Assembly: GCF_025024155.1 (NCBI RefSeq)
Contig: NW_026251717.1
Span: 496,001-560,000, forward strand
DNA from: Gamsiella multidivaricata
Taxonomy: Eukaryota; Mortierellomycota; Mortierellomycetes; Mortierellales; Mortierellaceae
DNA: 64,000 bases
Direction of reading: 5' to 3'
The notes beneath the pieces were generated by a model, which was not told the DNA's origin, did no database searches, and saw nothing but the letters and a program-made list of their open reading frames with translations. Shown here piece after piece: positions 35,673 to 47,783 of the stretch. The translations under genes were made by a program, and so were the position numbers. Position 1 is the first letter of the stretch. Each line of letters opens with the position of its first letter.

Positions 35673-38239
35673 TTTATCAAGAGTGCGTGGGTGAGTGTGG
35701 CCGTGTAGGTGTGAAGCGAGGTGGAGATGGAGACTAGCTGCACAGAATGAAGACAAAGGTAAACAGACGAAGGCAAATGTTGAAGAATGACAGAGGAATT
35801 AGAAGTGTTGCTGAAGAGAAGAAGAAAGAAAGCAGAAGAGGGCAAGAAAAATGGCGGGTGTTATATGTAGAAGAAGAAAGTGGACCTGGCCCGACGATGC
35901 ATTCCATAGTTGCGGTGCAAACTGTTTCGGTTTAGCGTTTTAAGGTTGAAAACCAGGGGTAGCCTCAAGTAACCCCAATTAACAGGATATCACAAACCGA
36001 GGCGACCCCTTTTTTTGTGTCAGTTACACATTTTTACACAACCATGCCACTCTCACCGACTACATCGATCGCAAGGAACCAAACTGTTTGACACTCGACT
36101 GGCGGTCCTTGTCTGTCTCGTATAGCAGTTGCTGTACGTTCTAGGATACCAGAGGTAACGAAAAAAAACTTTCGCATCGAGGAGTATCGTCTTCACGAAC
36201 TTATTCCCGATTTATTGCTTAAAATTAGGCACCCTATTTTCTTGTTCGCATAACCGATAATTGAATGGATCTTATTATGTAAGTAGTCAAAAAAAAGCAC
36301 CTTCCCCTTACAAAACGTTCCCATCCTGCACTGTTTACGAATAGTATTCTAAAACGGCTCACCCACGGATGACGCTGGTGCTCACAGAGCGATTTACACA
36401 GATCGAGACATCGTACCACCAGATATGTGCAAATAGCACTGAACGGAGGTTGTCTCAGTCTGATGTAGCACAGCAGCAACCCGTGCAAGGGCCCTGTTTC
36501 AGATTGTTTTCCGATACCCCGTCGAAGGTATTTTCCTGCACTGACAAGCTCACTGCTACCGGGGGTTCAAAGCTGTAGAACTCGACTAGTATCGTAGACC
36601 CCAATAGATCGTGGTATCAATGAGGCCGATCCATGAACAACAGCCGTAGAAAAAAAAAATGTGATCCTGTGGGTTTATGGGTAGACGATGAAAATTGTGT
36701 GTCTATATTCTCTGCCTTTCGCCTGTCGGAAAGTTTTATCCGCTGGTCTTCATCATCCTGTCTACCATTCAAATATGCTTCGACAGATACTTATCGACGC
36801 TTTCATTTTACTAATAGAAGCTTCCACCTATAGAACAACATCTGATGTTATACAATCGATAGACGCAGGAAAGGGTCGTATGGAACAAACTGAGTGCATT
36901 CAGGAATTCTTAAAAGCAACATGCCCTTGAGGACTTGGAATTTCTCGGGCAAGAGAGTAAAGCCCACGAGGCCCATGAGGTACGAGGCTGGTAGACGGTT
37001 GTCAACGGGATTCAGGAGATACAGGACCAAGCGCTAGCTGTCGATACCATTTGATACACCATGTATATTCATGTGTTTCTTTTTAGTCACAGATAGTGCG
37101 CTCGTTTACATATACAAAACAGACCGATTGTTAACAAAGACTGGTCTATCACTCTGCAGTATCAGCAGAAGGAAATATTAGAAAGTAAAAATGAGGTTGC
37201 TCAGAGATCACTATATTCTCGAGGCAACATCCTCGTCCGGACGACCTCAACGTGTCGCTTATGAAGAGGACTGACCAAGGAAGGCTTCCAGAAGCTAGTA
37301 GCACGACGTTTTGAGACGTTTATTCAAATTACAACGGATGGCGACAACCACCACACTATGACCGAAAGCCTTGAGTAAGAGGAAACTGAGGCACAAGAAT
37401 CTTCAGTGTCTGCTTTGATTAAGAGAGGGTTTGCTCATTTGACTTGCGACTACGCTTGTTGATTTTGTGTAAACTACCCTTTCCCATCGAATGTTTGAAT
37501 TCCCAGGTGCTGACACAATGAGCCTCGTTCACGACTATTGCTTCCAGTCGCTGTTTCCATTAATACTTGCTCTAAAGCTGTGTAAGGCAATTGTTCTCAA
37601 AGATGATATCAGATGTCATGAAAACAGCCCTATACGTTCGACTAGCCAATTGATCGAGCATGTCGGGTCCAATGCCTGTGTCGCTCTCAAGGAATATGCT
37701 ACTAATACTCAAGTAATTGAAGTTTCTGACGCTGCTCTTGCATTAAAACCTTTAGTGGAGAGGGAATGACAATAATGCGATCACTCCAGAGCATCGAAGG
37801 AAGGAAGAGAACAAGTTGGTAGGGATAGGCAACATAGTCATGAGAATGAAAGGAGGTGAAGTAGGTGAGGAGATGCAAGGAATGATGCGGTGTGATGATG
37901 TGCTTCTACAATAGAGATGAAGAAATAACGCGTCGATTCAGGAACAGGCAGTACCACTAAAATTTTACTGATAACAAGCTAGAAACCTTGACGCGTCTGA
38001 AAGCTGTGCTTTTTGTATTCCCAAGGCTGAATCTATATTTGCAAAGTACTCAAGACCATCCATCGCCATGGCACTTTTTTCTCGAGTATATTTTGTCTAT
38101 CTCTTTTCTTCGTTGACTCGTCTCGTTTTCCTACCCCATCTCCCCCTCCTAGCTCTCTCCCTCCATACAGCCCCTCTATTTTATTACGCCGCGACATCTC
38201 TTACTCACATCAGCCCTCAGACAAGTGATATAAAACATC
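35673..38239. other. Gene-poor region with possible decayed sequence
   Basis: 2.6 kb. Left part is the promoter of the GPI protein (GA-rich). At about 37.1-37.8 kb on the plus strand, protein-like stretches (for instance LTKEGFQKLVARRFETFIQI and, in another frame from 37491, SPIRSTSQLIEHVGSNACVA) are broken by stops and frame changes. They may be relics of a gene or transposon, but I cannot name a family. No intact gene supported. Confidence 0.4.
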
Positions 38240-38989
38240 ATGTCGGTAAGTGAGAGCAGCTACCACGATGTCTTTCGTGTTTACGCCTTTTGAATTTGAT
38301 TGGAAAAGGCATATACGCCACAGTACCAAGCACCTTTTGCTTCTGCTTCTACCGCTTAGAATGTCTATTGGAGCACCCTTCTCGTCGATGAAGGCAGCGT
38401 CAACCGCCAGGAAGTACCTTGTGAAACGCGCCCTAACCTCTCAGGAACGGGTGCGGACGAACTTCTGCCGTTTGGTAACACCCTAGGGCTACGTTGTCTG
38501 CAGTGCCGCAGAGATCTTCATAAGACTAGCCCTGAGCCCTTGCCAGGGTATATGCGGCCGATGGAGCGGTACGGTGTGCTGATTCTCTCATGGATCTCAG
38601 AGGAGGATGCAAAAAGGCAATACAGTCTAGATGAGTTGGATGTTCAGGAACTGGAACCCAATATTGCCCTCGATAATGCCAGCGGTATAGATGGCACGGT
38701 CCAAGTCGTGAGCGAAGCTCAAGTCCTCCTCGTGGCCAGGAGCAAATGGGGAGGCGATTGTGGCATCCGCAGGCTGCAGCAGTGTAAACATTACAACCCA
38801 CTGTACGAAAACGATAGGACCCGGATCGTTAGATCCCTTCTGTGCGACAGGGGAATCTACCTTCCTCCTCACTTCGCGCTCAACGACGCGTACATCGGGG
38901 GTGGCATTGGACATCCCATGGACGCTGTGAGGAGGATCGTGTGCTTTGTGCGCAAACATCATGGACTATCTGTGCCGCATGTTGAGTAG
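38240..38989 (+). CDS. Orphan protein, two-exon model
   Basis: Function unknown. The frame is open from 38360 to 38989 (210 codons including the stop). The preferred model joins ATG-TCG (38240..38245) over an intron with a consensus donor GTAAGT and acceptor CGCTTAG to 38360..38989, giving 211 residues beginning MSNVYWSTLLVDEGSVN. Recognisable points: a CxxC pair (LRCLQCRRDL), an acidic helix-like middle (EEDAKRQYSLDELDVQELEP) and a Gly-rich C-terminal segment (IGGGIGHPMDAVRRIVCFVR). No signal peptide or membrane span. A TATA-like GATATAAAAC lies only about 5-14 nt before the ATG, which is unusually close and makes the start uncertain; the ATG at 38552 in the same frame is an alternative. AATAAA at 39004-39009. 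Confidence 0.55.
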
Positions 38990-39208
38990 CTTCATACAAT
39001 ATCAATAAACAATGGACCTTTGCCCTGAATCGCCAGGCTCCTATCGAATAATGTCATAGGCGCCTGCTGCAGGATAGTTTAAAAAGACCAGTTGTTCCAC
39101 GCGTCCATTGAGTTGTAAACCAGACCCAACGCGCAAACACAGAAGTACGAAACATGAGTTCAATGACGGTTGTTTTATTGTTGGGTTATTACTATCATTG
39201 CAGTGTCT

Positions 39209-42200
39209 TCAACGGAATGTACTGAAGGATGGCTTGTTAGGAGTGGCATTAGAAGTATTGGCGCCGAAGCCGCCACCCCCAGCTTGACCTTGGGGCTGCT
39301 GTCCAAACCCACCGCTGCCAACAGCAGCACCAAAGCCGCCCTGACCACTTCCAAATCCGCCGCCGCTACTAGAGCCGAAGCCTCCTGCACTGCTACCACC
39401 GAAGGATCCAAATCCAGACGAGGTATTATTGGCTCCTCCAAAACCGGTACTGGCCCCTCCAAAACCTCCAGAGCTTTGGTCGTTGTCACCAAACCCACCG
39501 CCAGCTCCAAAGACTGACGCTCCACCATTACCACCACCAAAGCCTCCTCTATTGACAAAAATGAAGTAAGGTATGAGTATTAAGAACAAATGCGTCCAAA
39601 ACTTAAAAGGATATCAAACAACTTACCCTGCGCCAAAGGCGCTGCCTCCGCTGCCAGCATCACCGAATCCGCCGCCTTGGCTAGCCTGCTGATCAAGGAC
39701 ATTGGTGCTAGTACTGGCCAAAGCAGCGAACGCATTCGTACCAGTACTATAAACACATCACGCACAGCAGTAAAACAGTTAGCTTTAAAAATAAAAAATA
39801 CAAAATACAAAATACAAAATACAAAAGAGCAACTGCACACATTGAACATATATCTTACCTTGCAAATGATCCAAAATTGGACTGCGTTGCAAAGGACGTG
39901 GGCTGCGCTTTGGTAAGCCCTGTACCAATCTGTGATGGCTGCCCAAAGGCTGTCTGGCCAAAGCCCGCGCCTGCGCCAATCTGCGATGGTTGTCCAAAGG
40001 CTGTCTGGCCAAAGCCCGTGCCTGCTCCAAGCTGCGATGGCTGTCCAAAGGCTGTCTGGCCAAAGCCCGTACCTGCTCCAAGCTGCGAGGCTTGTCCAAA
40101 TGCCGTTCCTGATCCCAGCTGCGAAGTCTGGCCGAATGCAGCTCCCCCACCCAATGGAGAAGACTGTCCAAACGCTGTGGTACCCCCAAGTGTTGCGGGT
40201 TGGCCAAAGGTTGAGCCACCGCTACCCAGCTGAGACGACTGACCGAATGTAGTTCCTGACCCAAGGCTGGACGCCTGACCAAATCCAGATGTAGTCCCAC
40301 TGCCCAACGTCGCTGTTTGACCAAAACCAGACGCAGCTCCGCTGCCAAGAGTCGATGTTTGGCCAAATCCTGTGGAAGCGCCACTACCCAACGTCGAAGT
40401 TTGACCGAATCCGGACCCAGTAGTTGCAGTGCTCCCTGGCTGAGAGGTCTGCCCGAACCCACTTCCCAATGTCGAGGTCTGTCCAAAGCCCGTAGCGCCA
40501 CTGCTGACCTGAGTTGTCTGTCCAAATGCTGATGTTTCTGATCCGAGCTTTGCTGTTTGTCCAAATCCACTACTACCGGAACCCCATGCTGTTGGCGCAG
40601 ATGTCTGCGTCGCAAATGGTGATGCAGTGCTGACAGGTGTCGATGTTGCTGGTAGAGCAGAGCCCAAGGTGCCGGCCATACCCCAGCCGCTCGAGGGTGC
40701 AGAGGTGTGGCTCACAGATTCCCAAGAGGAGGTCGAGCTCGTGCCCCATGCACTAGAACTGGGTTTGGACTCTGCCTTGGATGAAGCATCGCCACCCAAA
40801 GACAGGTTAAAAGAGTCGAGACCGCCTGAGTTCTCCTTGACAGAGGACTTTCCAAAACCGGTTACTTGTGAAGGTGCTGCGTTTCGACCGCGAATGACTG
40901 GAGAACTGTCATTATCGGAGAGATTATTATCGGCTTCATCATCTGTCGTGTTAGAATCCAAAGAATCCCTAGACTCCTTGCGATGGCGTGGCGGCTTGAC
41001 AAAGGGTAAATCAACACCAGTTGGTAGAGCTTTAGCACCGGTGGCAGATCCGAATGCAGGGGCAGATCCAAAAGTGAGAGCCGAGCCAAAGGTAGGGACC
41101 GAACTGAGTGATGAAGTTGACGCAAAGGTCGGAGGAGCGCCTGCTGTAGATTCCGAAGCAGAGCTCACTAGAGAAGTCACTCCATCATCCTTCTTGGAGC
41201 TACTAGCACCCAGACCAACCTTGGAAAAGCCCAAGTCAGATTCCTCGAGTGAGGGAGACTTGTTGACAAGGCTGAAGGATTCACCGGACGACGTGGACGA
41301 TCCGCTCTTTCCTTTGGATGAAGTGGCACCAGGAATTTGCACCGCGGTCAATGCCGACTCTTTGTCGCTATCATCCGCCTCCTCATCTCCTTGCTCCTGT
41401 TCCTGCTCATTCTGGTCAGAGTCATACTCTTTTCCATCACCATCTGTGACACTTCCCGTCTCTTCCTCATCATCTCCTGCCTGATCTTCAGATCCAGCCT
41501 CATCACGATAGGTGTCCTTGTCATACTCTTCTTCTGAATACGCCTCATCTTCCTGCTCGGCCGTATCCTTCGCCTCGGCATCACTGTCCACAAGCTTCGT
41601 CTCTCGAGATACCTGAGTTGTGGATGTAGTTGCAGGTAGAGCAACGGTCATAGGCTGTGCTTCTTCCTTAGCTGGAGTGCTTTCTTTGGGCGCGGAGGAA
41701 GCAAAAGCATGAGCTGAGGAGCTGGATGGCTTGCCGAAAGAGAATGATGTTGTAGATCCAAACGTATTTGTGCCACTGGGGGTGCCAAAGGATGGTTGCA
41801 GTTTCGCGCCATCTGCTGCCTCCTTTGCCTCCTTCGCCGCCTTGCTGGCAGCAGCTGCGAAGAAGGAAAATCCTGAGCTGGAGGTAGTCGTCGTGGTTGG
41901 GGTACCCGATGTAGGCGGAGCAGTCGCTGGGAATTGGAATCCTGGTGCTGCCCAAGCACTTTTGGCAGGCTGTTCTTTGGTCTCCAGCTTGGCGGGTACT
42001 TGACTCTCTTCCTGTTTGCTCTCATCCTCTGCTTCATCCTCTCCTTCATCCTCCCCTTCATCTTCCCCTTCATCCTCTCTTTCATCCTCTCCTTCATCCT
42101 CTCCTTCATCCTCTCCTTCATCCTCATGATCGTAGTCGCGTTGGTCGGTATCCGATCCCCAGGTCTCAGGCTCGGAGCCCTCTTCAACCTCGTACTCATG

Positions 42201-45200
42201 ACCATTATGCACATAACGCACCCGACGACCATGGGAATCCTGCTGCTCATTTTCCTCTTCGTACTCATCTTCCTCATATCCTTCCTCCTCATAATCTTCT
42301 TCGTCGCCCTCCTTCTCTTCATACTGGCCGTCCTGTTCGTCCTGCTCGTCCTGCTCGTCCTGCTCCTTCTGATCTGGTTCTTGTGGAACAGGCTTCGCAA
42401 AACTGAATACTGGAACAGGTGCAGATTGAACGGTGTTTAATGTAGATGGAGTTCCAGTTTTAGGGACCTGGAACCCAGTAAAGGCTTTCGGCTCTTCAGT
42501 ATTTGCCTTGAGGGAGGACCAAGCTGCAGCTGGAGCAGCAGCAGCAGCCGAGGCGGACGACGTGTCTGGCTTTGGAAGTTGAAATCCGGTAAAGGCTGGG
42601 GGTTTGGCGCTTGCAGCTGGTGACGATCCAAACGAAAGAGGGGATGTAGTACTGGTACCAGATAAAGGCTTTGGTGCCAGAGAGGACACCATCCCAAACG
42701 TCGATGAAGAAGTAGGTCCGAATCCAGGGACTGGACCTGACCTGGAGCTTGGTGCAGGAGACACTCCAAATGTAGGCGAGGGCTTAGGCGAGCCGAACGA
42801 CGGAGCAGTCAATCCAGGAGAGGCGGCAACTCCAAATGACGCAGACGCTGTGGTTCCGAAGGCCGGCGCTGGTGATGGCGATGCAAGTCCAGGCGCGATC
42901 TTGGTGAACGAAGTAGCGGGATTTGCTGCTGCTAGCGACGTGGGTGCCATTGGTGATGTCTCGTTCTGCGATGGAATGACGGCTGAAAGTCGTTTCTTAG
43001 CCTCTGCGCGTCGTGGCTCTGATGCTGGGACAAATTCCGTTGCAGCTGTATTAGGCAAGGCCGACAGCGGCTCGCCAAGAGAATTTTGAGTCAGTGTGCT
43101 TGAAAGGGGTTTAGAACGTGGATTGCTCGTAAAAACGCGCCTGAGTTGGCGAGCGAGCTCTTCCTTGGCCTGCGTCGCGGGTCGCTGCTGAACAGGGGCT
43201 GAGAATGACTCCGATAGACGGACACTCCTTCGGGTCTTCGTCGCAACCTGCTGCTTTGCAGGTGCCTCCGTTGTCCGGTCCACTGTCGGGTTGAGATTCG
43301 CGGAGATGGCCAAACGATCAAGCTCGCTCGAGAGTCCATCCAAGTCAGCTTGCCTTTGAATAAGAGTACTGCTGATGTTTCGAATAGCGCGACGAATACT
43401 GTCCAAAGTGGGGCCTTCGGGATCGTGACCCTGGCGCATCCTGGTCGCTCTTAGATTCAAACTTTCCACATAGTCCTCCAATTCTCGCAAGCGATTATCT
43501 ACGTTCTAAAGACCAAGATACAATAAAGCATGATATAATCAACATTCGCACCATGATAGAAAGTAAACATAGCTGCGATTCTTATTATAATTGCCAGTAG
43601 TAGCCGCACTTACCTCAAACGATGCCTTCATCTGCTTCTGCTGGCTGAGCTGGGCGGGATTCAGTTCACTGGACAGGACCATTTCACGCAGATTTGGGTC
43701 TTGACGAGCCTTGAGCAAGCGCCCAATTTCCTCTCGTTTTGTCGTTACTTTATGTAAAAAATGAAAGAGAATGTTAGGTTGCCAATCAAAAAGATTAATA
43801 ATAACAGAGCAGCATTAGAGCAGCCGAAAACAAACCTTTGATGAGGTCAGTTCTTAGCTGGACGAAATCTGCGAGCACAGTCTCGGCCAATCCCTTTGTG
43901 TCCTTTGCAAACTTGATACGCTTCGTGGTAAGCATCAGGAAGTGATCCAGTTCCCCAAACACATGCTCACGTGCCTTCACCAGCTCCTGCGTCTCTCTAA
44001 CATGGCTCTGCAGAGTCTTGAGCTCCTCTGTCATGGCGAAATATGTGTTTTCGAGTTGTCTAGAAAGTGCGTCCATGGCTGCACTGGCTTTGGGGATGGG
44101 TGCAGATGTTTCATCTTCCTCGATCTTCTTGTGGCTGATCGTGAGCGGTTCCTCTGCTTCCTGGAGCATTTTTTGCACAACACTTGACTGTTGCTGCTGC
44201 TTGGGCAAAACAGCTCTGTTTTGTTGAAACGATGGATTCGGGGTCACGACAGGATTTGGAGGAGCGGCGGACATGCTGGCTGTGTTTGAAAACAATCCTG
44301 GAGCGGCGCCAAAGGCCACTTTCGCCGCTGGTTGCGACTTTACCTGCGGCGTCGGTGCAATGGTTGGAGCTGCAGTTGATGACGCCTTGAGTCCCGTCGC
44401 CGCTGTCATAAAGGGCGAGGGTGTCAATGCTGGCGGTGTTGCCTTCGCGGGCGAGGCAAGGGTAGGAGCAACCTTGGCGCTAGGGAGGGCTGATGGGATA
44501 CTCGCTGCAACTTTGGGCTTCGCACCACTCTGGGGCAATGCGCGTGCCTTCACCATGGCAGGACATGGTCGACCGTCCTTTGCTGTCTGCAGGTTGAGGA
44601 GGTGATAGGCGGCCAGATTTCCGAAATTATTGTAAATGTAAACGATCGGAGTTGGCTGGATCTCGGGCCCATCGTCGTCAAGCGGCGGTAGTGTCGCTGT
44701 TGAAGTCAAATCCAGTGCTGTCCCCACACATAGGGCTTCAGTGTCCACTCCAGGAACAATTGGTCGATACGTGTCGTCGAGATCCCACTTCTCCCAGCTT
44801 CCGTCCGCAGATCTTCCAATGATACCAGCGTCTGACGATGGCGAACTTGTGACAGTAATCAACTCTTTGATGTTGCCTCCCCTGTTTAAAATTCAAAATG
44901 CAAGGCCGACCGGTAAGGGTCAATTCAGGTGTTCAAGTAGAGACCTAAACAATGCGCCTGATTATGGTCAAGTACACGGGCACTTACCACGACTTCAAAG
45001 AGGGTGTCATATAGTACGTCGTGCCTGCCTCGTCACTCGGCATTGGGAAACACATTTCACCGAAGCTGGAGTACTTGGGTTGAGCTGGATTTTCTTTTGA
45101 AATAAGACAAACGTTGAACTCGAACAAAGTCTCTCCATTCTCGGGTGGCGGGCAGTAAACCACGATGAATATGGCTGTTTCAATCCAGTTGATGGCGACA

Positions 45201-46324
45201 ACTATTTTATGTACCAAGCATACAAGTAAGAGTGAAGTCAGCATCAAGACTTGAGAAGCTCGAGAGAATAGTATAGAGGCACCCTTTGCATACTCCAGCC
45301 TACCATGATGATTTATGTTGTCTGGATTTGCCTGGTGCTCCTTCTTTATGACTCCTTCGGGGTCGATCTGGTGGAGGGTTCCCTGTTCTGTTCCGCACAT
45401 GATCTGCTTTCCCTTGGCAGACCATGCTATGGCTGTGTACTTGGCCTTGTCGAGAGTGACCGTGTTGGCTGCGTCCATGTTCATCATTTTTATCACGCCT
45501 TCCTCAAGCAAGACCGCTGCAAGTCCGTTCCTTTCGACAGCAGGGTTGGGTCGAATATCCAAGATTTCACTTCCCACAGAAACTTTCTTGTCAGGCTTAG
45601 CACTCTTGGGCTAAGATGTTCAAGCAATTCAACGAGTTAGATGAGATCAGCGCCTCACATTAAAAGTCAACAAAACGACATAACCTTCTTGCATGACACA
45701 CCACTGAGGTTTGGACATACGTTGGCAAGGAGATTAGCGACGCTGTACATATGAATATATCCGCCTTGCAAGGCCAATACCACAGTGAGCTCATCTGCCG
45801 AGAGCCGGATGATTCGAAGGGCATCTTCGGGAATGTCGACCTTGGTCTTGGCCTTGAACTTGTTCTCCGCGTCTGCTTGACCGTCTTCAAATGCTGATCT
45901 GAGTGCATCAAGAGTGTCGAAGACAAATCCTAACAAATATGAAGGAAAGAGCGTGAGCATGTTATAGCGTTTAACCAAGTCAAATAGAGTAAGGGGGACA
46001 GCGTAGTCGAATACCGCAGCGCCTTACCATCACTGCTGCCGGCGACAAAGTAGCCATAAGTGTTGGAGACAACAAGGAGGTTGGTGTTGGCTGCTGCACC
46101 AGGTACCACAGGATTCTCTCTGAGGTTCAAAGTGACGCCGGTCTTGAACTCGCGATATTGGACATCCTGTTGGCACCATCACGTTGAGGGCAGGCAAGCA
46201 AGCAAGAGTCATCCGTCAATAGTCTGGTTCTGGTGCTCCGAGTACTCCATAAGCCGATAAAGACACGCGCACTTACCTCGTTTTGTTTGAAGTCAATTTG
46301 CTCGACAATCAGGTTAGCCGCCAT
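39209..46324 (-). CDS. NUP159: Nucleoporin NUP214/NUP159 (cytoplasmic filament FG nucleoporin)
   Basis: 2067-residue protein; exons 46324..46277, 46166..46028, 45929..45721, 45610..45304, 45201..44988, 44881..43836, 43747..43614, 43505..39859, 39746..39627, 39548..39209; every phase closes. It sits on the cytoplasmic face of the nuclear pore and, through its propeller, docks DBP5 for mRNA export. Residues 1 to about 400 match the seven-blade beta-propeller (YGYFVAGSSDGFVFDTLDAL, KYTAIAWSAKGKQIMCGTEQ). A Pro/Ala linker follows, then coiled coil at about 570-780 (MDALSRQLENTYFAMTEELK through NVDNRLRELEDYVESLN). The remaining about 1280 residues carry FG/FGF motifs, two very acidic tracts, a dense FGQT array and a GGFG-rich end (PSFSTFR). 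The donor of exon 3 was chosen at GTATGT; a weaker one 36 nt on would also keep frame. Divergent 274-nt promoter with the SDR gene. Confidence 0.92.
39930..40585 (-). repeat. Coding tandem array of FG-Q-T units in the nucleoporin
   Basis: About 18 degenerate units of 11-15 residues (33-45 nt), core GFGQTSTLGSG or AFGQPSQLGAG, at the C-terminal FG region. The three units nearest 39.95-40.08 kb are almost identical at the DNA level (48-60 nt period), which suggests recent unequal crossing-over. Confidence 0.85.
42029..42126 (-). repeat. 12-nt coding repeat (EDEG) in the nucleoporin
   Basis: Roughly eight tandem 12-nt units (CCTCTCCTTCAT on the plus strand), coding EDEG with ERED and EAED variants. 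A second acidic tract coded at about 42.24-42.37 kb has DEQ triplets (9-nt units). Both are in frame with the FG region. Confidence 0.85.
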
Positions 46325-46598
46325 GGTGACACCAGCACGCGTGCAATGGCGGTAGTTCGGTGATCAGCTAAAAAGAAACACTCAGGCTGAGGGAGAAGAG
46401 TTCTTCCTGAATGAGCGTATAGGAGGAAAGGAAAGAAGGACGAAGAGTAGCGAGACAGCACGAAACAACATATGCTCAGAGGGGCAAAGCCTCGCATTGA
46501 GATGAAAGCAGTCGCAAAAACAGCGCCCGCATTTTATTCTTATTAGGTCGCCACAGTAGCAAAGAACACAACCAACCCTTCTTGTCTCCACCAGAACC
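46325..46598. promoter_or_regulatory. Shared divergent promoter (nucleoporin / SDR)
   Basis: 274 nt between opposed ATGs. No TATA box seen. Short enough that both genes probably share control elements. Confidence 0.5.
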
Positions 46599-47633
46599 AT
46601 GGCCACCCAAGCACCTACTGCCCAGCCTGCACCCAAAAAGGTCATAATCATGACAGGGGGAAACGTCGGCATTGGCTTCGAGTGCTCGAAGCTGATCCTG
46701 TCGTCCCTGGACAATGTCCACCTTATCCTCGGCTGCCGCAACCCGCAACGTGGCGCCAAGGGCGTCAAATCCCTTGAATCCTTTGTCACCAACAGCAACA
46801 CGGTCGAGTATCGTCCTCTCGACCTTGCTTCGTTTGCATCGGTTCGTCGTTTTGCAAACGACATTATATCTTCCTTCCCGCATGGCATCCATACCCTAAT
46901 CCTGAACGCCGGCCTCATGGCCTTTACTCGTCAACTGACTGAGGACAACCACGAGATGAACATGCAAGTCAATCACCTTTCCCAGTTCCTGTTAACGCAA
47001 CTACTGTTGCCCTCCCTACGAACTGGATCGAAGACATGGCCCGAGGAGCCATCTTGCGTCGTCTTTGTCTCGTCCACACTTCACAAGCCGGGCGTGGGCC
47101 GTGGGAAAGGCCCTTATCTGATCTTCGAAAATGTTGACGGCTCTCGCGAATTTGAGGGTATGATGATTTATCGCAACTCAAAATTGTGTCAGACCATCTG
47201 CATGCATGTTCTGGCTGCCTCCCTCAAGGATGATAACGCCATCACAGTGAACGCGGTAAGAGACATGGCCTTGCTGTAAATCGTGCTATAAATTGTGCTG
47301 TGGAACATTGAATTATCTATTTACGAATGAAACCGATATACACAGGTCTGTCCAGGATTCATTCCCACAACAGATTTGAAGCGCGACTCTGGGCTTGCAA
47401 CGCGTATCCTAATGGACAATGTGATCTCGAGGATCAGCGCTGCCTCGACTGTGCAGGAAGGAGGTGCGCGAGTGTTCAATGCCATGAATGGGGAAGGAAG
47501 AACCAAGAACGGCGCCTACTTAACCAAAGACGGGGACAATGAGTCGAGTGAAGAGAGCCGAGATCCTGAAAAGCAGAAGTTTTGGTGGAACTGGACTTGC
47601 AAGTCAGTCGGGCTCGATAACCTTTCCCAATAA
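46599..47633 (+). CDS. Short-chain dehydrogenase/reductase (retinol dehydrogenase-like SDR)
   Basis: 314-residue NAD(P)-dependent oxidoreductase in two exons (46599..47255, 47346..47633; phase 0 at NA/VCPGF). Classical SDR landmarks are all present: cofactor motif TGGNVGIGFE, RPLDLASFASV (Asp of the adenine pocket), NAG in LILNAGLMAF, catalytic Ser in VVFVSSTLHKPG and the YxxxK pair in MIYRNSKLCQT, then VNAVCPGFIPTTDL. Charged tail, no membrane anchor. Similar fungal proteins are annotated as WW-domain oxidoreductase, retinol dehydrogenase or 3-ketosteroid reductase; the sequence alone does not decide the substrate. Chosen ATG follows the divergent promoter and begins MATQAPTAQPAPKK. Confidence 0.88.
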
Positions 47634-47783
47634 AAAAAAATCGCTTTGTCCATGCATGTATTTTCAGCGTCTTCTTTATTTATGCTGTCGTCAGAGCTTT
47701 CGTCGAGCGAGCATGCAATCGAGTCTCGGGCACGAAAAAAAAAAAAAAAAAAATGGCGAAGGGCTTTTGCAAACGTGAGGGCT

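Noticed and set aside
40627..41484. Long plus-strand frame (285 codons) opposite the nucleoporin
   Set aside because: Antisense shadow of Ser/Pro/Gly-rich nucleoporin codons; no start context, family or splice logic. The same holds for 42604-43089 and 41934-42440.
45685..45720. Use of the later donor (GTTATG) for nucleoporin exon 3
   Set aside because: Keeps frame and would add 12 residues (VCPNLSGVSCKK), but GTATGT at 45720 is the much better donor. Not fully excluded.
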